53,264 nucleotides of DNA from an uncultured Verrucomicrobiota bacterium. GTDB lineage: Bacteria > Verrucomicrobiota > Verrucomicrobiia > Chthoniobacterales > JACTMZ01. The position numbers and the translations under genes were made by a program. Positions 39,348-49,023 of this stretch are shown in pieces (positions within the stretch are counted from its first letter, which is position 1; each line of letters opens with the position of its first letter). The stretch spans positions 1-53,264 of the forward strand of contig CAJBKE010000063.1 in assembly GCA_903953565.1 (NCBI GenBank). The letters run 5' to 3'. The notes beneath the pieces are model-generated. The model was given only the letters and a program-made list of their open reading frames with translations, did no database searches and had not been told where the DNA came from.

Positions 39348-40628
39348 ATTCTCAGACTCCTCCCCGCCGTTCTCGCCGGCACCCTCGAGCAGGGCGGGGG
39401 ATGCGGCGGTGGTGCGGGCGCCTAGGGTTCGCAAATTTTCCGTCTGGCGCAGCAGGTTGCCGCGACCGTCGCGCAGTTTGTTCATGGCGTCATCGTAGCT
39501 TTCCTGCGTCTGGCGGATGCGCAGGCCGATGTTCTCGAGGTCGCGGCAGAAGGCGGCAAATTTGTCATAAAGTTTTCCGCCCTGCTCGGCGATCTGCCGC
39601 GCATGGCGGTTCTGGCTGTCTTGCTGCCAGAGTTGGGCGACGAGCCGCGCCGTGGCGATGACGTTCGGAGCGGTGACCAGCACGATGTTTTTTCCCAGCG
39701 CCAACTCGACCAGCTCGGGCGCGGTTTCCAGCGCGGCATGCAGGGCTTGCTCGACCGGAACGAAGAGAAACACGAAATCGGGGGATTTGATGCCGGGCAG
39801 GGCGGAATAATCTTTGGCGGACAGTTGCTCGATGTGCCTTTTGAGCGAGTCGGCATGCTCTTTGGCCGCGGCCGCCCGGTCTTCGTCTTTCTCCGCGCTG
39901 CACTGCCGTTCGTAGGCGTTGAGCGAGACTTTGGCGTCGATGATGACCTGGCGCTCCCCCGGCAGATCGAGCACCACGTCGGGTTGGAGGCGCCGGCCTT
40001 CCTTCGTCGTGTCGGAAAATTGGGTGTGGAAGTGCTGGCCTTTGACCAACCCGGCTTTCTCCAGCACTGTCTCGAGGATCATCTCGCCCCAGTTGCCGCG
40101 CGTCTTGGCCTGACCTTTGAGTGCGCCGGCCAGGTTCGCCGCTTCGCGCGAGACGGATTGGTTCAACTCGCTAAGGCGCTTCACTTCGGTGCGCAACTCG
40201 GTGCGCGCATCGTTTTCCTTGCCGTAGGCTTCTTCCACTTGGGTGCGGAATTCTTTCAACCGCTCGGAAAGCGGACCGAGCAATTGTTCGAGCTGCGTGC
40301 GGTTTTGTTCGGTGAAGCGCTTCGATTTGTCCTCGAGGATGCTGTGCGCGAGATTCTCGATCTCCGCTTTGAGCGCGCCGCGCGACTCCTCGAGTCCGGC
40401 GGTTTTCTGTTTCTCGCCGGCCAGCTCGGCGGAAAATTCCTGCACACGCCCGAGCAAGTTGCGCCGGTCGTCTTCCACCAATTGCAATTGCCGGGAAACC
40501 TCGTCGGCCCGCGAGCGCGCGGCGGCCAGTTCGGCCAAGGCGCCGACCGACTTCAAGCGTCCCAGCAGATATCCGACCACCCCACCGGCCAGCAGCACGG
40601 CGATGGCCCACCAATAAAGTTCGGGCAT
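39342..40628 (-). CDS. rmuC: RmuC family DNA recombination protein
   Basis: This 428-aa protein has one N-terminal membrane anchor (about residues 5-23, WWAIAVLLAGGVVGYLLG). A long coiled coil follows to about 150, then the RmuC nuclease-like core: KGNWGE-type motif KTRGNWGEMILETVLEKAGL, DVVLDLPGERQVIIDAKVSLNAYE (D...DAK of the PD-(D/E)XK-like fold) and FLFVPVE. It limits inversions and recombination at repeats. The last codons and the stop come from a REP-like element. Confidence 0.92.
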   Translation of the reverse strand: MPELYWWAIAVLLAGGVVGYLLGRLKSVGALAELAAARSRADEVSRQLQLVEDDRRNLLGRVQEFSAELAGEKQKTAGLEESRGALKAEIENLAHSILEDKSKRFTEQNRTQLEQLLGPLSERLKEFRTQVEEAYGKENDARTELRTEVKRLSELNQSVSREAANLAGALKGQAKTRGNWGEMILETVLEKAGLVKGQHFHTQFSDTTKEGRRLQPDVVLDLPGERQVIIDAKVSLNAYERQCSAEKDEDRAAAAKEHADSLKRHIEQLSAKDYSALPGIKSPDFVFLFVPVEQALHAALETAPELVELALGKNIVLVTAPNVIATARLVAQLWQQDSQNRHARQIAEQGGKLYDKFAAFCRDLENIGLRIRQTQESYDDAMNKLRDGRGNLLRQTENLRTLGARTTAASPALLEGAGENGGEESENL

Positions 40629-40714
40629 GGGATCTGATTAGCACGCGCCGCCGCTCCTGTCGAAGTCCGCGGCCAAGGGTTGCGTAGGAGGGCCCGGTCC
40701 GGTATAAGCGCGGG

Positions 40715-42493
40715 ATGAGTATTGCCACCGCCAATGCCCGCGGACCTGCCTCGGCCCAACAAAGTGCCAAACTGATGAATGGTGCCGAGATCCTCGTTCG
40801 CTGTCTCGAACTGGAAGGCGCCGACACGATCTTCGCTTATCCCGGCGGGGCGAGCATGCCTATCCATCAGGCACTTACGCGTTCCAAAAAAATCCGCACC
40901 ATCCTGCCGCGCCATGAGCAAGGCGGTGTTTTTGCGGCCGAAGGCTACGCCCGCGCCACCGGCAAAGTCGGTCTTTGCATGGCCACTTCCGGACCCGGAG
41001 CGACCAACCTCGTCACGGGCCTGGCCGACGCCTTCATGGATTCAGTTCCGGTCATCGCTGTGACCGGTCAGGTGCCGCAGGAAATGATCGGCCGCGGGGC
41101 ATTCCAGGAAACCGACTTCTTCGGCATGACCCTGCCGATCGTGAAGCACAGCTATCTTATTTGGGACATCCATGACATCCCGCGCGTGGTCAAAGAAGCG
41201 TTCCACATCGCCACCACCGGCCGCCCCGGCCCGGTCGTCATCGATCTGCCGAAAAACATCCAGAACCAGAAGATCGAGCCGGTTTTCCCCGAGACGATCA
41301 CGCTGCGCGGTTACGATCCCGACAAGCGCGCCACGGACGAGCAATTGCTCGAAATGATCCGCCTGATCAAGCAGTCGCGCGATCCCATGATCTATTGCGG
41401 CGGTGGCATCATCACGTCCGACGCCGCGCCCGAACTTCTCGAGTTTGTCGAGCGCACCCAGATTCCCGTGGCCACCACGCTGATGGGTATTGGTTGCTTT
41501 CCCGAGACGCACCCGCTTTCGCTCAAATGGCTCGGCATGCACGGCACCGTCTATGCCAACAACGCCGTGAACGAAGCCGACCTGCTTCTCGCCATCGGCG
41601 TTCGTTTCGACGACCGCGTGACCGGCAAGGTGGAGAAATTCGCAGAGCACGGCACGATCGTCCACGTCGACATCGACGACTCCGAGTTGAATAAAAACAA
41701 AGTCGTCGCACTGCCCATCCTGAGCGACGTCAAATACGCCCTCAAGCGCGCCAACGAACTCCTCGCCAAGGAAGGCTTCGAGCGCGTCAAGGCCAACAAA
41801 TTCGACCGCTTCAAGCCCTGGTATGACAAAATCGCCGCGTGGAAAAAAGAGCAGCCTTTCCGCTACAAAGACACGGATGATCTCATCCAGCCGCAATACG
41901 TCATCGAGCAGCTCTACAAACTGACCAAGGGCAAAGCCATCCTCACCACCGGGGTGGGCCAGCACCAGATGTGGGCCGGGCAGTATTTCGATTTCGACAA
42001 GCCGCGCACCTTCATCACCTCGGCCGGTCTCGGCGCGATGGGCTTCGGTTATCCCGCGGCCATGGGCGCGAAAGTCGCGTGCCCCGACATGGAGGTCATC
42101 GACATCGACGGCGACGGCTCCTTCCTCATGAACGTGCAGGAACTGGCCACCGCGCACGTCGAGAAGATCGCCGCCAAGGCCATCATCCTCAACAACCAGC
42201 ACCTCGGCATGGTGGTGCAATGGGAAGACCGTTTTTACGAGAGCAACCGCGGCCACACCTTCCTCGGCGACCCCGAGGATACCTCGCGCATTTATCCCGA
42301 CTACGTGGAGATCTGCAAAGGCTTCGGGGTTCCCTGCGAGCGCGTCATCCACAAAAAGGATCTGCTGCCCGCCCTCCAACGAATGCTCGATGCCAAAGGC
42401 GTCTACGTCCTCGACGTTATGACACCTTACACCGAGCACGTTCTGCCCATGATTCCCGCGGGCATGACGTACAAGGACATCATCACCGAGTAA
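40715..42493 (+). CDS. ilvB: Acetolactate synthase large subunit
   Basis: This 592-aa protein is a complete ThDP-dependent acetolactate synthase: catalytic Glu in [17 protein letters not shown] (about 66-82), the FAD-fold linked middle domain, and the ThDP/Mg motif [29 protein letters not shown]. It joins two pyruvates, or pyruvate and 2-ketobutyrate, in valine/leucine/isoleucine synthesis. It is divergent from rmuC with about 86 nt between, which must hold its promoter. A classical ilvH/ilvN gene is not adjacent; the tandem ACT protein at 38802 is a candidate small subunit. Confidence 0.95.
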   Translation: MSIATANARGPASAQQSAKLMNGAEILVRCLELEGADTIFAYPGGASMPIHQALTRSKKIRTILPRHEQGGVFAAEGYARATGKVGLCMATSGPGATNLVTGLADAFMDSVPVIAVTGQVPQEMIGRGAFQETDFFGMTLPIVKHSYLIWDIHDIPRVVKEAFHIATTGRPGPVVIDLPKNIQNQKIEPVFPETITLRGYDPDKRATDEQLLEMIRLIKQSRDPMIYCGGGIITSDAAPELLEFVERTQIPVATTLMGIGCFPETHPLSLKWLGMHGTVYANNAVNEADLLLAIGVRFDDRVTGKVEKFAEHGTIVHVDIDDSELNKNKVVALPILSDVKYALKRANELLAKEGFERVKANKFDRFKPWYDKIAAWKKEQPFRYKDTDDLIQPQYVIEQLYKLTKGKAILTTGVGQHQMWAGQYFDFDKPRTFITSAGLGAMGFGYPAAMGAKVACPDMEVIDIDGDGSFLMNVQELATAHVEKIAAKAIILNNQHLGMVVQWEDRFYESNRGHTFLGDPEDTSRIYPDYVEICKGFGVPCERVIHKKDLLPALQRMLDAKGVYVLDVMTPYTEHVLPMIPAGMTYKDIITE

Positions 42494-42524
42494 GCTTGGC
42501 CGCCCGCGGGCGGCGTTGTTCCCC

Positions 42525-44021
42525 ATGCCCGAAGAAGCCCCGTCGCTGGATCTCAGCGCAATCGACTTCCGTCCGTCCTGGGCCAAAGAGCCCTCGTCGT
42601 CCGATGCCCCGATCCGCGCACCGCGGGAGGATAATCGCGGTCCCCGCCCGGATCGTGGCGACCGGCCACCGTCGCGCCCCGGCGGATTCAAACGCGGCGG
42701 CCCGCCGCGCAAAGGCGGATTCCGCGGATCGAATGACCGGCCGAAATTTTCCGGTCCGCGCCGCGAGGAAATCCCGGCCCCGCCCCCCAATCCATTTCCG
42801 TGGCTGCGCATCGCCTTCACCGCCACGCCGCCCGCCGTCGAAACAGTCGTGGCGCAGGTCCGCCAAACCGGCAAGACCTTCAGCCTTTTCGATATCGCCC
42901 GCATCCTCCTGCGCAATCCCGCCTCCTACACGATCGATCTCAGCTCCGCGCCGAAGCAGGCCGAAGGACCTTTCCATGTGGCCGACGTCGACAACAGCGT
43001 GTGGCTCTCCCGCGAAGCCGCGGTGCGTCATCTGCTGCACAAAAAGCGCGAAGAACTTTATCGCGCCGAAACGGTCGAGATCGAACCGCCCAAAGGGAAT
43101 TTCCCGGTCATCGCCGTCTGCGGCATGTCCGGTGTTCTCCTTGGCCCGCCCAACCACCACGACTTCGAGCGCCGGCTGCGCGATCTCCAACGCGAAAGAT
43201 TCGCCCGCCTCGACTTCGAGACCCTGCGTTCGCGTCTCAAGATGGAGCGCGATCCGGAAGTCATCGAGAAGTGGCGCGCCGAGGCTTCACGCGCGACGGT
43301 GTATTATCCGCGCGAAGGGGAGAATCCGGAAAAGCTGTCCGACTTGGCCGCGGTCGAGCGCCATTTCGCCGAGCACTATGCGCCCGCGCATCTCAAATTT
43401 GTCGATGTCGCCCCCGTGCCGGGCGATCCGAAAACGACCGCGGTCGATTCCGCGTTGGCCCCCCTGCTCAATTACGCGCGCACCGAGGAAGAACGCTTTC
43501 CGCTGCGTCTTGCCCAAAGCCTGAGCCGCGCGCTCAGCGGCGCCGGGCTGCGCTTCCACAAAAGCGGCAACCGCACGACTTTTGTTTCCGCCTCGCGTCC
43601 GCGCTACCTCAACCTCGAGGAACAGGCGGTCAGTGATTCCATCCGCAAAATCATCGAAGCCATCCGCGCCAAAAAATCTCTCCGCCGCTCCCAGCTTCTC
43701 GATTTGCTCGCTCCAGTCGCCGCGCCGCCCGCGGAGCCGGTTGTTCCCGCCGTGGCGGAACCCGCGCCGGATGCCGCAACCCCGGAGGCCGAAACCGTTC
43801 CGCCGGCACCGGCTGCCACGCGCCCTTCCAATCCCGCCCGCGATGCCGTGGTCAATGATCTCCTGTGGCTGACTCACGAAGGCTACGTCGTGGAATATTC
43901 CGACAGCCGCCTCGAAGCTGTCCCACCGCCGAAAAATCCACCAAAGCCGGCGGTCGCAGAAGAAAGTGTGCCGGTCGCCGCGCCCGCGGCGGAAGCCGTC
44001 CCCGAGCCCAATCCTTCGTGA
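42525..44021 (+). CDS. Conserved-looking hypothetical protein with RG/PG-rich N terminus
   Basis: This 498-aa protein has a disordered N-terminal 80 residues rich in Arg, Gly and Pro (RGPRPDRGDRPPSRPGG), a pattern typical of RNA-binding tails. A folded core (about 90-380) has FDIARILLRNPASYTIDL, WLSREAAVRHLL and a conserved-looking HFAEHYAP. A Pro/Ala linker follows, then a short end domain (DLLWLTHEGYVVEYSDSRLE) resembling a winged helix. I do not recognise the family. It starts at ATG 42525, 31 nt after ilvB, and may be co-transcribed. An RNA-related role is only a guess from the tail. Confidence 0.7.
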   Translation: MPEEAPSLDLSAIDFRPSWAKEPSSSDAPIRAPREDNRGPRPDRGDRPPSRPGGFKRGGPPRKGGFRGSNDRPKFSGPRREEIPAPPPNPFPWLRIAFTATPPAVETVVAQVRQTGKTFSLFDIARILLRNPASYTIDLSSAPKQAEGPFHVADVDNSVWLSREAAVRHLLHKKREELYRAETVEIEPPKGNFPVIAVCGMSGVLLGPPNHHDFERRLRDLQRERFARLDFETLRSRLKMERDPEVIEKWRAEASRATVYYPREGENPEKLSDLAAVERHFAEHYAPAHLKFVDVAPVPGDPKTTAVDSALAPLLNYARTEEERFPLRLAQSLSRALSGAGLRFHKSGNRTTFVSASRPRYLNLEEQAVSDSIRKIIEAIRAKKSLRRSQLLDLLAPVAAPPAEPVVPAVAEPAPDAATPEAETVPPAPAATRPSNPARDAVVNDLLWLTHEGYVVEYSDSRLEAVPPPKNPPKPAVAEESVPVAAPAAEAVPEPNPS

Positions 44022-44026
44022 TGTGA

Positions 44027-44094
44027 TTGTAGCGGCGGTCTATGACCGCCGGTGGCTCTCGAAATGTTCCGACGGTCATAGACCGCCGCTACAA
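44027..44094. repeat. Inverted-repeat (REP/BIME-like) element 2
   Basis: TTGTAGCGGCGGTC-TAT-GACCGCCGG and a complementary arm ending GACCGCCGCTACAA. It is the same family as 39276-39347 with the inner hairpin sequences changed in a paired way. It lies between two convergent genes, where it may end transcription. Confidence 0.9.
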
Positions 44095-44124
44095 GATTGT
44101 AATGCGGCAAAGCCCGCGCCCCGC

Positions 44125-44733
44125 TCACTCCGCACCGGCAACCACGTCCCCGCGCTGGCCATAATATTCATACCGGTTGCGCACCGCCGCGACATAAGCG
44201 CGCGTGCTGGCGATATCCATGGCACGCTTGAGTTCCTCGGCGGATATCTGCGCCCCGCGCGACCAACGCTGCACGCGGCTGCGCCCCGCATTGTATTCGC
44301 CCAAAGCGAAGGGCAACGGATCCGCTTGGGAGGACCAATGACGGAGCGCGCGCCCCAGATACCATGTGCCGACTTCGATGTTTGTTTTGGGATCGAAAAG
44401 ATCCTCCGGCACGAATGTCTCGATACCCTCGGCTTTGACCCAATCCTGCGCCGCCGGTTCGGTCACTTGCATGAGTCCGCGTTCTCCATGGCCGCCGACT
44501 TTTTCCGGATGGAAACGGCTCTCCTGCCAGATGACGGCTTTGACCAGCAGAGGATCCACGCCGTGGCGACGGGCGGCGGAGGTGATCGCATCGTCATAGG
44601 CCTCGAATCGTCCGAGCCCGGCCCATTCGGAAAGACGATAAACCGGATCTTTCTCGGTGAGCAGGAAGACCGCCGCAGCCGCCGCGAGCAGGACAGCGAA
44701 TGTGCCGAGAATAAGGATGATCCTTCTGGCCAT
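44125..44733 (-). CDS. Membrane-anchored lytic transglycosylase
   Basis: This 202-aa protein has an N-terminal hydrophobic anchor (about residues 4-25), then an SLT-type domain: catalytic Glu in WQESRF (E71), GERGLMQVT, GTWYLGRALRHW and ALGEYNAGRSRVQRW. It cleaves peptidoglycan glycan strands, leaving 1,6-anhydro ends, in the periplasm. It stands alone and is transcribed towards REP-like element 2. Confidence 0.93.
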   Translation of the reverse strand: MARRIILILGTFAVLLAAAAAVFLLTEKDPVYRLSEWAGLGRFEAYDDAITSAARRHGVDPLLVKAVIWQESRFHPEKVGGHGERGLMQVTEPAAQDWVKAEGIETFVPEDLFDPKTNIEVGTWYLGRALRHWSSQADPLPFALGEYNAGRSRVQRWSRGAQISAEELKRAMDIASTRAYVAAVRNRYEYYGQRGDVVAGAE

Positions 44734-44797
44734 GACCCACGAAAAATAACCCGCCTTTCCCCCCGCGGCCAGAGCTATGCGCCCGCCGCTCCCTTTT

Positions 44798-46375
44798 TCA
44801 GCGCCAGAGCGCGGCGTATTGCTCCGCGAAACGCCGCGTTGCGTCTTCGTCGGGTAGAATTTCCACGAGGCGCGGCGAGCCGTCTGGGAAGGGATCGTCC
44901 GGAGCGTTTATCACCCCGTGATGCCAACCGAACATTTCGGCCCAGCCTCGCAAGCGCAATTGGTGCCTATTGAGAAACGCCGCGCTGCGGAACATGCGAT
45001 CGAAAATCTTTCCCCCGCCATTGTTAATCACGGCCAGGGTGAAGTCCGTGGCGGGCAATTGGGCGGCCGGCCAAAGACCCGCCATGTCATAGAGGGCCGA
45101 GAGATCTCCGATGACCGCTGTGGTCGGCCGATCGGACCCGGATAGTCCGAGCGCCGTTGAAATCAGTCCATCGATGCCGTTCACACCGCGGTTGGCTTGG
45201 ACCATGTGCAGGTCGTTGGACCGCGAGGCGGCCAGATCCCACTCGCGGATAGGGAGGCTGTTGCCGAGGAAAAGACGGGCATCGGTCGCGATCCGCTGCG
45301 AGAGAGCGTGGACCAAGCCGGCCTCGCTGCGCGGTTCGGTGGCCAGGAGTTGTTCCAACTTTTCCGAGGCGATCCGGTCGCGGGACCACAAGGGGCCGGT
45401 GCGCCCGCCCCGTGGGGAGTAATTGCCGCTGATCCGCAGAAACATTTCCAAAGGAACAACCGGCGAGGTCCCCTCCAAGCCGGGCAAATTCACAGCCGAG
45501 ACATGGAGCACCTGCCGCCCTTCGCACTCGCGCCAAAATCTCGGAGTGGGAATTCCCCCGATCCGCAACACACCATCGCAGGCCTCACGGACTTCGGGTG
45601 TGAGCAGGATACGTTCACCGGAACGCAGGCTGAATTCCTGAAGATTGCGATGTCCGCGCAATTGCGAAACGGATTCGAGATAGAGCGGACAATCGAGTGA
45701 GGCAAGCCACGGAGCCAAACGATGCGCGTCTTCCGGTGAAAGCGTGGAGACAAGGATGAGTGGATGGGAGACCTTGCCGAAAAATTCGGAGCAAACATCG
45801 AGCGCAGAGCTCTCATCCATCCAAGGCTCGGGTGACCTTGGCTTCGGTGTCTCGACCATGGCCGCGCTTTCGATCGGTCCGTCCACCAAGGGCTCGTCGA
45901 AGCACACGTTGAGATGAAGGGGTCCGTTCGTCGTCGGCAGATCCACCAGTTGTCCCGGCGCATCGATATCGAGAACCGGTGCCCCGGCCGCGGCAAAAAG
46001 CGGCAATTGATTGATCGTCTGCGGAGCGCCGGTGCCGCGCAGGCGGCGGGGACGGTCCGCCGTCACCGCGATGAGTTGTCGTCCGCTATAAGCCGCCTCG
46101 AGCATGGCCGGCAGCAATTCTGCCGCGGCGGTGCCCGATGTGGTCATGATCGCAACCGGCCGGTTGTCCCGCATGGTGCGACCCAAGGCGAAAAATGCCG
46201 CGCTACGTTCCTCGAAAAATGTCACCACCTCGAACGATCCGCCGGCAGCCTCAACGGCGAGCACGAGCGGTGCGTTACGTCCACCCGGACAAAGGGCAAT
46301 GGTACGCACACCTGCCGCGTGCAGGACCGCGAGAATTTCCGCCGCCAGTGCGCGGTTCGTGGTCGCGGCGCTCAA
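44798..46375 (-). CDS. menD: SEPHCHC synthase MenD
   Basis: This 525-aa ThDP enzyme has the MenD pattern: ALCPGGRNAPL, catalytic FFEERSAAFFALG (about 53-65), MTTSGTAAAELLPAMLEAAYSGRQLIAVTADRP, ANRGVNGIDGLISTALG and a GDLSALYDMAG cofactor site. It condenses isochorismate with 2-oxoglutarate in menaquinone synthesis. It probably starts at TTG 46375, which overlaps the menF stop (TTGA), so it is made at a level tied to menF. Other men genes are not in the window. Confidence 0.93.
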   Translation of the reverse strand: MSAATTNRALAAEILAVLHAAGVRTIALCPGGRNAPLVLAVEAAGGSFEVVTFFEERSAAFFALGRTMRDNRPVAIMTTSGTAAAELLPAMLEAAYSGRQLIAVTADRPRRLRGTGAPQTINQLPLFAAAGAPVLDIDAPGQLVDLPTTNGPLHLNVCFDEPLVDGPIESAAMVETPKPRSPEPWMDESSALDVCSEFFGKVSHPLILVSTLSPEDAHRLAPWLASLDCPLYLESVSQLRGHRNLQEFSLRSGERILLTPEVREACDGVLRIGGIPTPRFWRECEGRQVLHVSAVNLPGLEGTSPVVPLEMFLRISGNYSPRGGRTGPLWSRDRIASEKLEQLLATEPRSEAGLVHALSQRIATDARLFLGNSLPIREWDLAASRSNDLHMVQANRGVNGIDGLISTALGLSGSDRPTTAVIGDLSALYDMAGLWPAAQLPATDFTLAVINNGGGKIFDRMFRSAAFLNRHQLRLRGWAEMFGWHHGVINAPDDPFPDGSPRLVEILPDEDATRRFAEQYAALWR

Positions 46376-47466
46376 AGTCCGAGATTGCCGCGTGTCGCGG
46401 CGAGTTTGAGGCGGAGCTCGGCAGTCTCACGGGACAAATCGCTGCCGGCGACCAGACCGCAACCCGCGCCGCAGCGTGTCGCATGGCGGTTCCATTGCAC
46501 CCCGCGGATGGCCACGAGGCAACGCGATGTTCCGTCCGGCAGAAGCAAACCGAAGGGCGCGGCAAAAGTGCCGCGGTCTTCATGGTCCAAACGCGGCACC
46601 CATTCGCGCCACGCCGCACGCGGCGCGACCCCGACCGCCGGGGTGGGGTGCAAGGCTGTCACGAGCTCGTCGAACGCGACGGCACGCGAAGGTGTGACGC
46701 GCAGATCGGTGCGCAGATGGGAAAGCATGCCGATGCGCCAGAGCCTCGTCGCACCGCGTGCCACGGATCCGAGGGGCGAAATCTGGGCCGTGATGTCATC
46801 GAGCACGAGCGTGTGCTCCGTGCGTTCTTTGGCATCCTCCATCATTTCATCCGGAGCACTGCCGGCGCGCGCGGTGCCTGCCACGGCCATGGTGTGGATC
46901 TCGACACCGTCGTCTTCAAAAAGCAGTTCGGGCGACGCGCCGAGACAACCGCCATTCTTGTCCCAATGACCGTAAGGCATGAGCCCGGCCGGCAAATTGG
47001 CCATGGCGCGCAGGGCGCGGGCGCGTTCCGTTGCGGCGAGGGCGCCATCGCTGTGTTCGAAAACCGCGGGCACGGCCTTGGCCAACTCGCCGCGCTGCCG
47101 GGCGTTTTCCACCTCGTGGAATGTTGCGGCGAAAAGTGACGCATTGAATCCCCGCCAAACGCGCGAAGAAAATTCCACCGGCATCTGCTGCGCCAGTCCA
47201 TCGGGCGAGACCGCCGCGGCATGCGGATACACTTTCCATGGTCTGGTCTCGGATAGCATGAAGTCCGGCGCGTAGAATGACGGACGCTCGGAGCAGGGCT
47301 TCGCGAGATTTTCCGGCTCTCCCCACGCGATGATCCAACGGTCCTCCGACCAAGCGAAGAGCGCACCGCACTGCAAAAATGCCGCGATGTTTTCCACCGT
47401 CGGGGCGGGGCCCTGCAAGCGGAGCGCGGAGGATCCGGTCGGCGGTTGGGTCGGGACGTTCAGCAT
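46372..47466 (-). CDS. menF: Isochorismate synthase (MenF-type)
   Basis: This 364-aa protein is a chorismate-binding enzyme: GASPELLFEDDGVEIHTMAVAGTAR, EHTLVLDDITAQISPLG, TALHPTPAVGVAPRAAW and a C-terminal GCGLVAGSDLSRETAELRLKL. With menD directly behind it, isochorismate synthase is more likely than anthranilate or salicylate synthase. It is slightly shorter at the N terminus than the usual 430-aa MenF. ATG 47466 is preferred over an adjacent GTG. Confidence 0.88.
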   Translation of the reverse strand: MLNVPTQPPTGSSALRLQGPAPTVENIAAFLQCGALFAWSEDRWIIAWGEPENLAKPCSERPSFYAPDFMLSETRPWKVYPHAAAVSPDGLAQQMPVEFSSRVWRGFNASLFAATFHEVENARQRGELAKAVPAVFEHSDGALAATERARALRAMANLPAGLMPYGHWDKNGGCLGASPELLFEDDGVEIHTMAVAGTARAGSAPDEMMEDAKERTEHTLVLDDITAQISPLGSVARGATRLWRIGMLSHLRTDLRVTPSRAVAFDELVTALHPTPAVGVAPRAAWREWVPRLDHEDRGTFAAPFGLLLPDGTSRCLVAIRGVQWNRHATRCGAGCGLVAGSDLSRETAELRLKLAATRGNLGL

Positions 47467-47512
47467 CACTGGTAATTACGTCCCGCGCGGCAGGCGGGGA
47501 TTCGCGGTGCCC

Positions 47513-47830
47513 TCAGCGCCGCAACTCGCGCTCGGCCTCCAGCCAGTCGGATTCCGGATCACCCGGCAGGCCGAGATGGCGGCGGCGCTCGGCGAGGTAA
47601 TAGGCTTTGAGCGCAATTTCTTCCATGGTGACCGAACCGACGACACTGACCACTTCCGATTTTGCGCCGATGCGGCGCGTGATGACGCGGGCCGGGGTGG
47701 CGGTGGAAGCACGGGCGCGCACCGCAACCGGCGTGCGTGCGGTGGTTTTTTTGGCCGCCGGCGCGGCTTTGGATTTCTTCGCTGTCTTCTTGGCCTGTTT
47801 GGCGGCGGCTTTTTTGGCTTTGGTCGGCAT
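47513..47830 (-). CDS. DUF2934 protein with histone-H1-like tail
   Basis: This 105-aa protein has an N-terminal half of Lys/Ala/Thr repeats (KAKKAAAKQAKKTAKKSKAA) like histone H1 or bacterial AT-hook-free DNA-binding tails. A short DUF2934 domain follows (IALKAYYLAERRRHLGLPGDPESDWLEAEREL). The tail is likely to bind nucleic acid non-specifically. The ATG at 47830 starts directly with the basic tail. It is isolated between menF and the divergent holin-like gene. Confidence 0.85.
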   Translation of the reverse strand: MPTKAKKAAAKQAKKTAKKSKAAPAAKKTTARTPVAVRARASTATPARVITRRIGAKSEVVSVVGSVTMEEIALKAYYLAERRRHLGLPGDPESDWLEAERELRR

Positions 47831-47930
47831 GATCCGTGGGTTTTGGTTGGGGTTTAGTTAACTTGGGACGCGGGCGCCGGGCCAAGTTTTTTCGGCTTTT
47901 ACCCTGCCCACTGGGGTTTAGGCTGGGTCT

Positions 47931-48359
47931 GTGGGTATTTCCCTGGCCGAATTTTTCATCCGCTGGTTCGTCACCGCGGTCGCCGTCTTTGTGGCGGCTT
48001 GGATCGTGCCCGGGATCGACTACAGCAGCTTCACCGGGCTGGCCTTTGCCTCCCTCCTGCTCGGCGTCATCAATGCAATGGTGCGGCCCGTTCTTCTCAT
48101 CCTTTGCCTGCCGCTCATTCTCGTCACGATGGGCCTCTTCATTCTTGTCCTCAATGCGCTGCTGCTTTGGTTCGTCTCGGGAATCTTGCCCGGCAGTTCC
48201 TTCACGGTCTCGGGATTCTGGGCCGCATTCTGGGGGGGCTTGGTCATCAGTATTGTCAGTTGGTTGCTCAGCGCATTTTTCCGCGGCAGCGACGGACACA
48301 TCTATCCGCTCACGCACCACACGACGATCAAGCAGGCGCGGGGCCGCACTCTGAACTGA
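47931..48359 (+). CDS. YvlD/phage-holin-IV family membrane protein
   Basis: This 142-aa protein has four hydrophobic segments and the family motifs VTAVAVFVAAWIVPGIDY, ASLLLGVINAMVRPVLLILCLPLILVTMGLFILVLNALLLW. A hydrophilic C-terminal tail ends in His and Arg. The family is of unknown physiological function and is not usually a true phage holin in this context. It probably starts at GTG 47931. Its stop is 2 nt before the trpF ATG, so the two are coupled. Confidence 0.88.
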   Translation: MGISLAEFFIRWFVTAVAVFVAAWIVPGIDYSSFTGLAFASLLLGVINAMVRPVLLILCLPLILVTMGLFILVLNALLLWFVSGILPGSSFTVSGFWAAFWGGLVISIVSWLLSAFFRGSDGHIYPLTHHTTIKQARGRTLN

Positions 48360-48361
48360 TC

Positions 48362-49021
48362 ATGATCCCCGCGGGTCTGCGGCGGTGGTTGGACAGCGGT
48401 CGCACCGGTATCAAAGTCTGCGGCGTGACGCGCGAAGAGGATGCTCTCGCCGCGATCGAGGCCGGCGTCGATGCGCTCGGATTCAATTTCTATTCCGGTT
48501 CGAAACGTTGCCTGCGCTTGGCCGAAGCCGCGCCCTGGATTGCCGGGTTGCCGGACGAGATCGGCCGTGTGGCCGTTGTCGTTCAAGCGGATGAAACGCT
48601 CCTGCAGGAATTGCAGAGCAGCGGACTCTTCCATGCTTTCCAATTCCACGGCGGCGAAGCGCCGGAAATCTGCGCGCGTTGGGGAGGGGATTTTTATATC
48701 AAGGCCTGCCCGATCTCCGATGAAGACTCCGCGGTTGCCGCCTTGGCCGATCCCGCGCCGTGCCTCCTCCTCGATGCGCACGCCCCCGGAGTGTTCGGCG
48801 GCACCGGCCGGGTGATCGATTGGTCGTTGGCCGCCCGTGTGGCGCAAAAAGCGCAGCGTCCGGTTGTCCTCTCGGGCGGATTGAATCCGGAGAATATTGC
48901 CGACGCTGTCTTTGGCGTGCGTCCGACCGCCATTGATACGGCCAGCGGTGTGGAGTCGGCGCCGGGAATCAAAGATGCGGGCAAGATGCGCGCGTTAGTT
49001 GCTGCTGTGAGCGGAGCGTAG
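48362..49021 (+). CDS. trpF: Phosphoribosylanthranilate isomerase
   Basis: This 219-aa TIM-barrel has the TrpF signature: KVCGVTREEDA (catalytic Cys), GFNFYSGSKR, FQFHGGE, LLLDAHAPGVFGGTGRVIDW (catalytic Asp) and LSGGLNPENI with a final DTASGVE. It isomerises phosphoribosylanthranilate in tryptophan synthesis. No other trp gene is here. The ATG at 48362 follows the YvlD-like gene by 2 nt. It is followed at once by a dispersed double-hairpin repeat. Confidence 0.95.
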   Translation: MIPAGLRRWLDSGRTGIKVCGVTREEDALAAIEAGVDALGFNFYSGSKRCLRLAEAAPWIAGLPDEIGRVAVVVQADETLLQELQSSGLFHAFQFHGGEAPEICARWGGDFYIKACPISDEDSAVAALADPAPCLLLDAHAPGVFGGTGRVIDWSLAARVAQKAQRPVVLSGGLNPENIADAVFGVRPTAIDTASGVESAPGIKDAGKMRALVAAVSGA

Positions 49022-49023
49022 AC

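Noticed and set aside
41042-42916. 624-codon open frame on the minus strand
   Set aside because: It is antisense to ilvB and the following gene, which are certain. Composition is that of a shadow frame.
47931-48359. Phage holin
   Set aside because: The protein matches the chromosomal YvlD-like membrane family, is coupled to trpF and has no lysis genes nearby.
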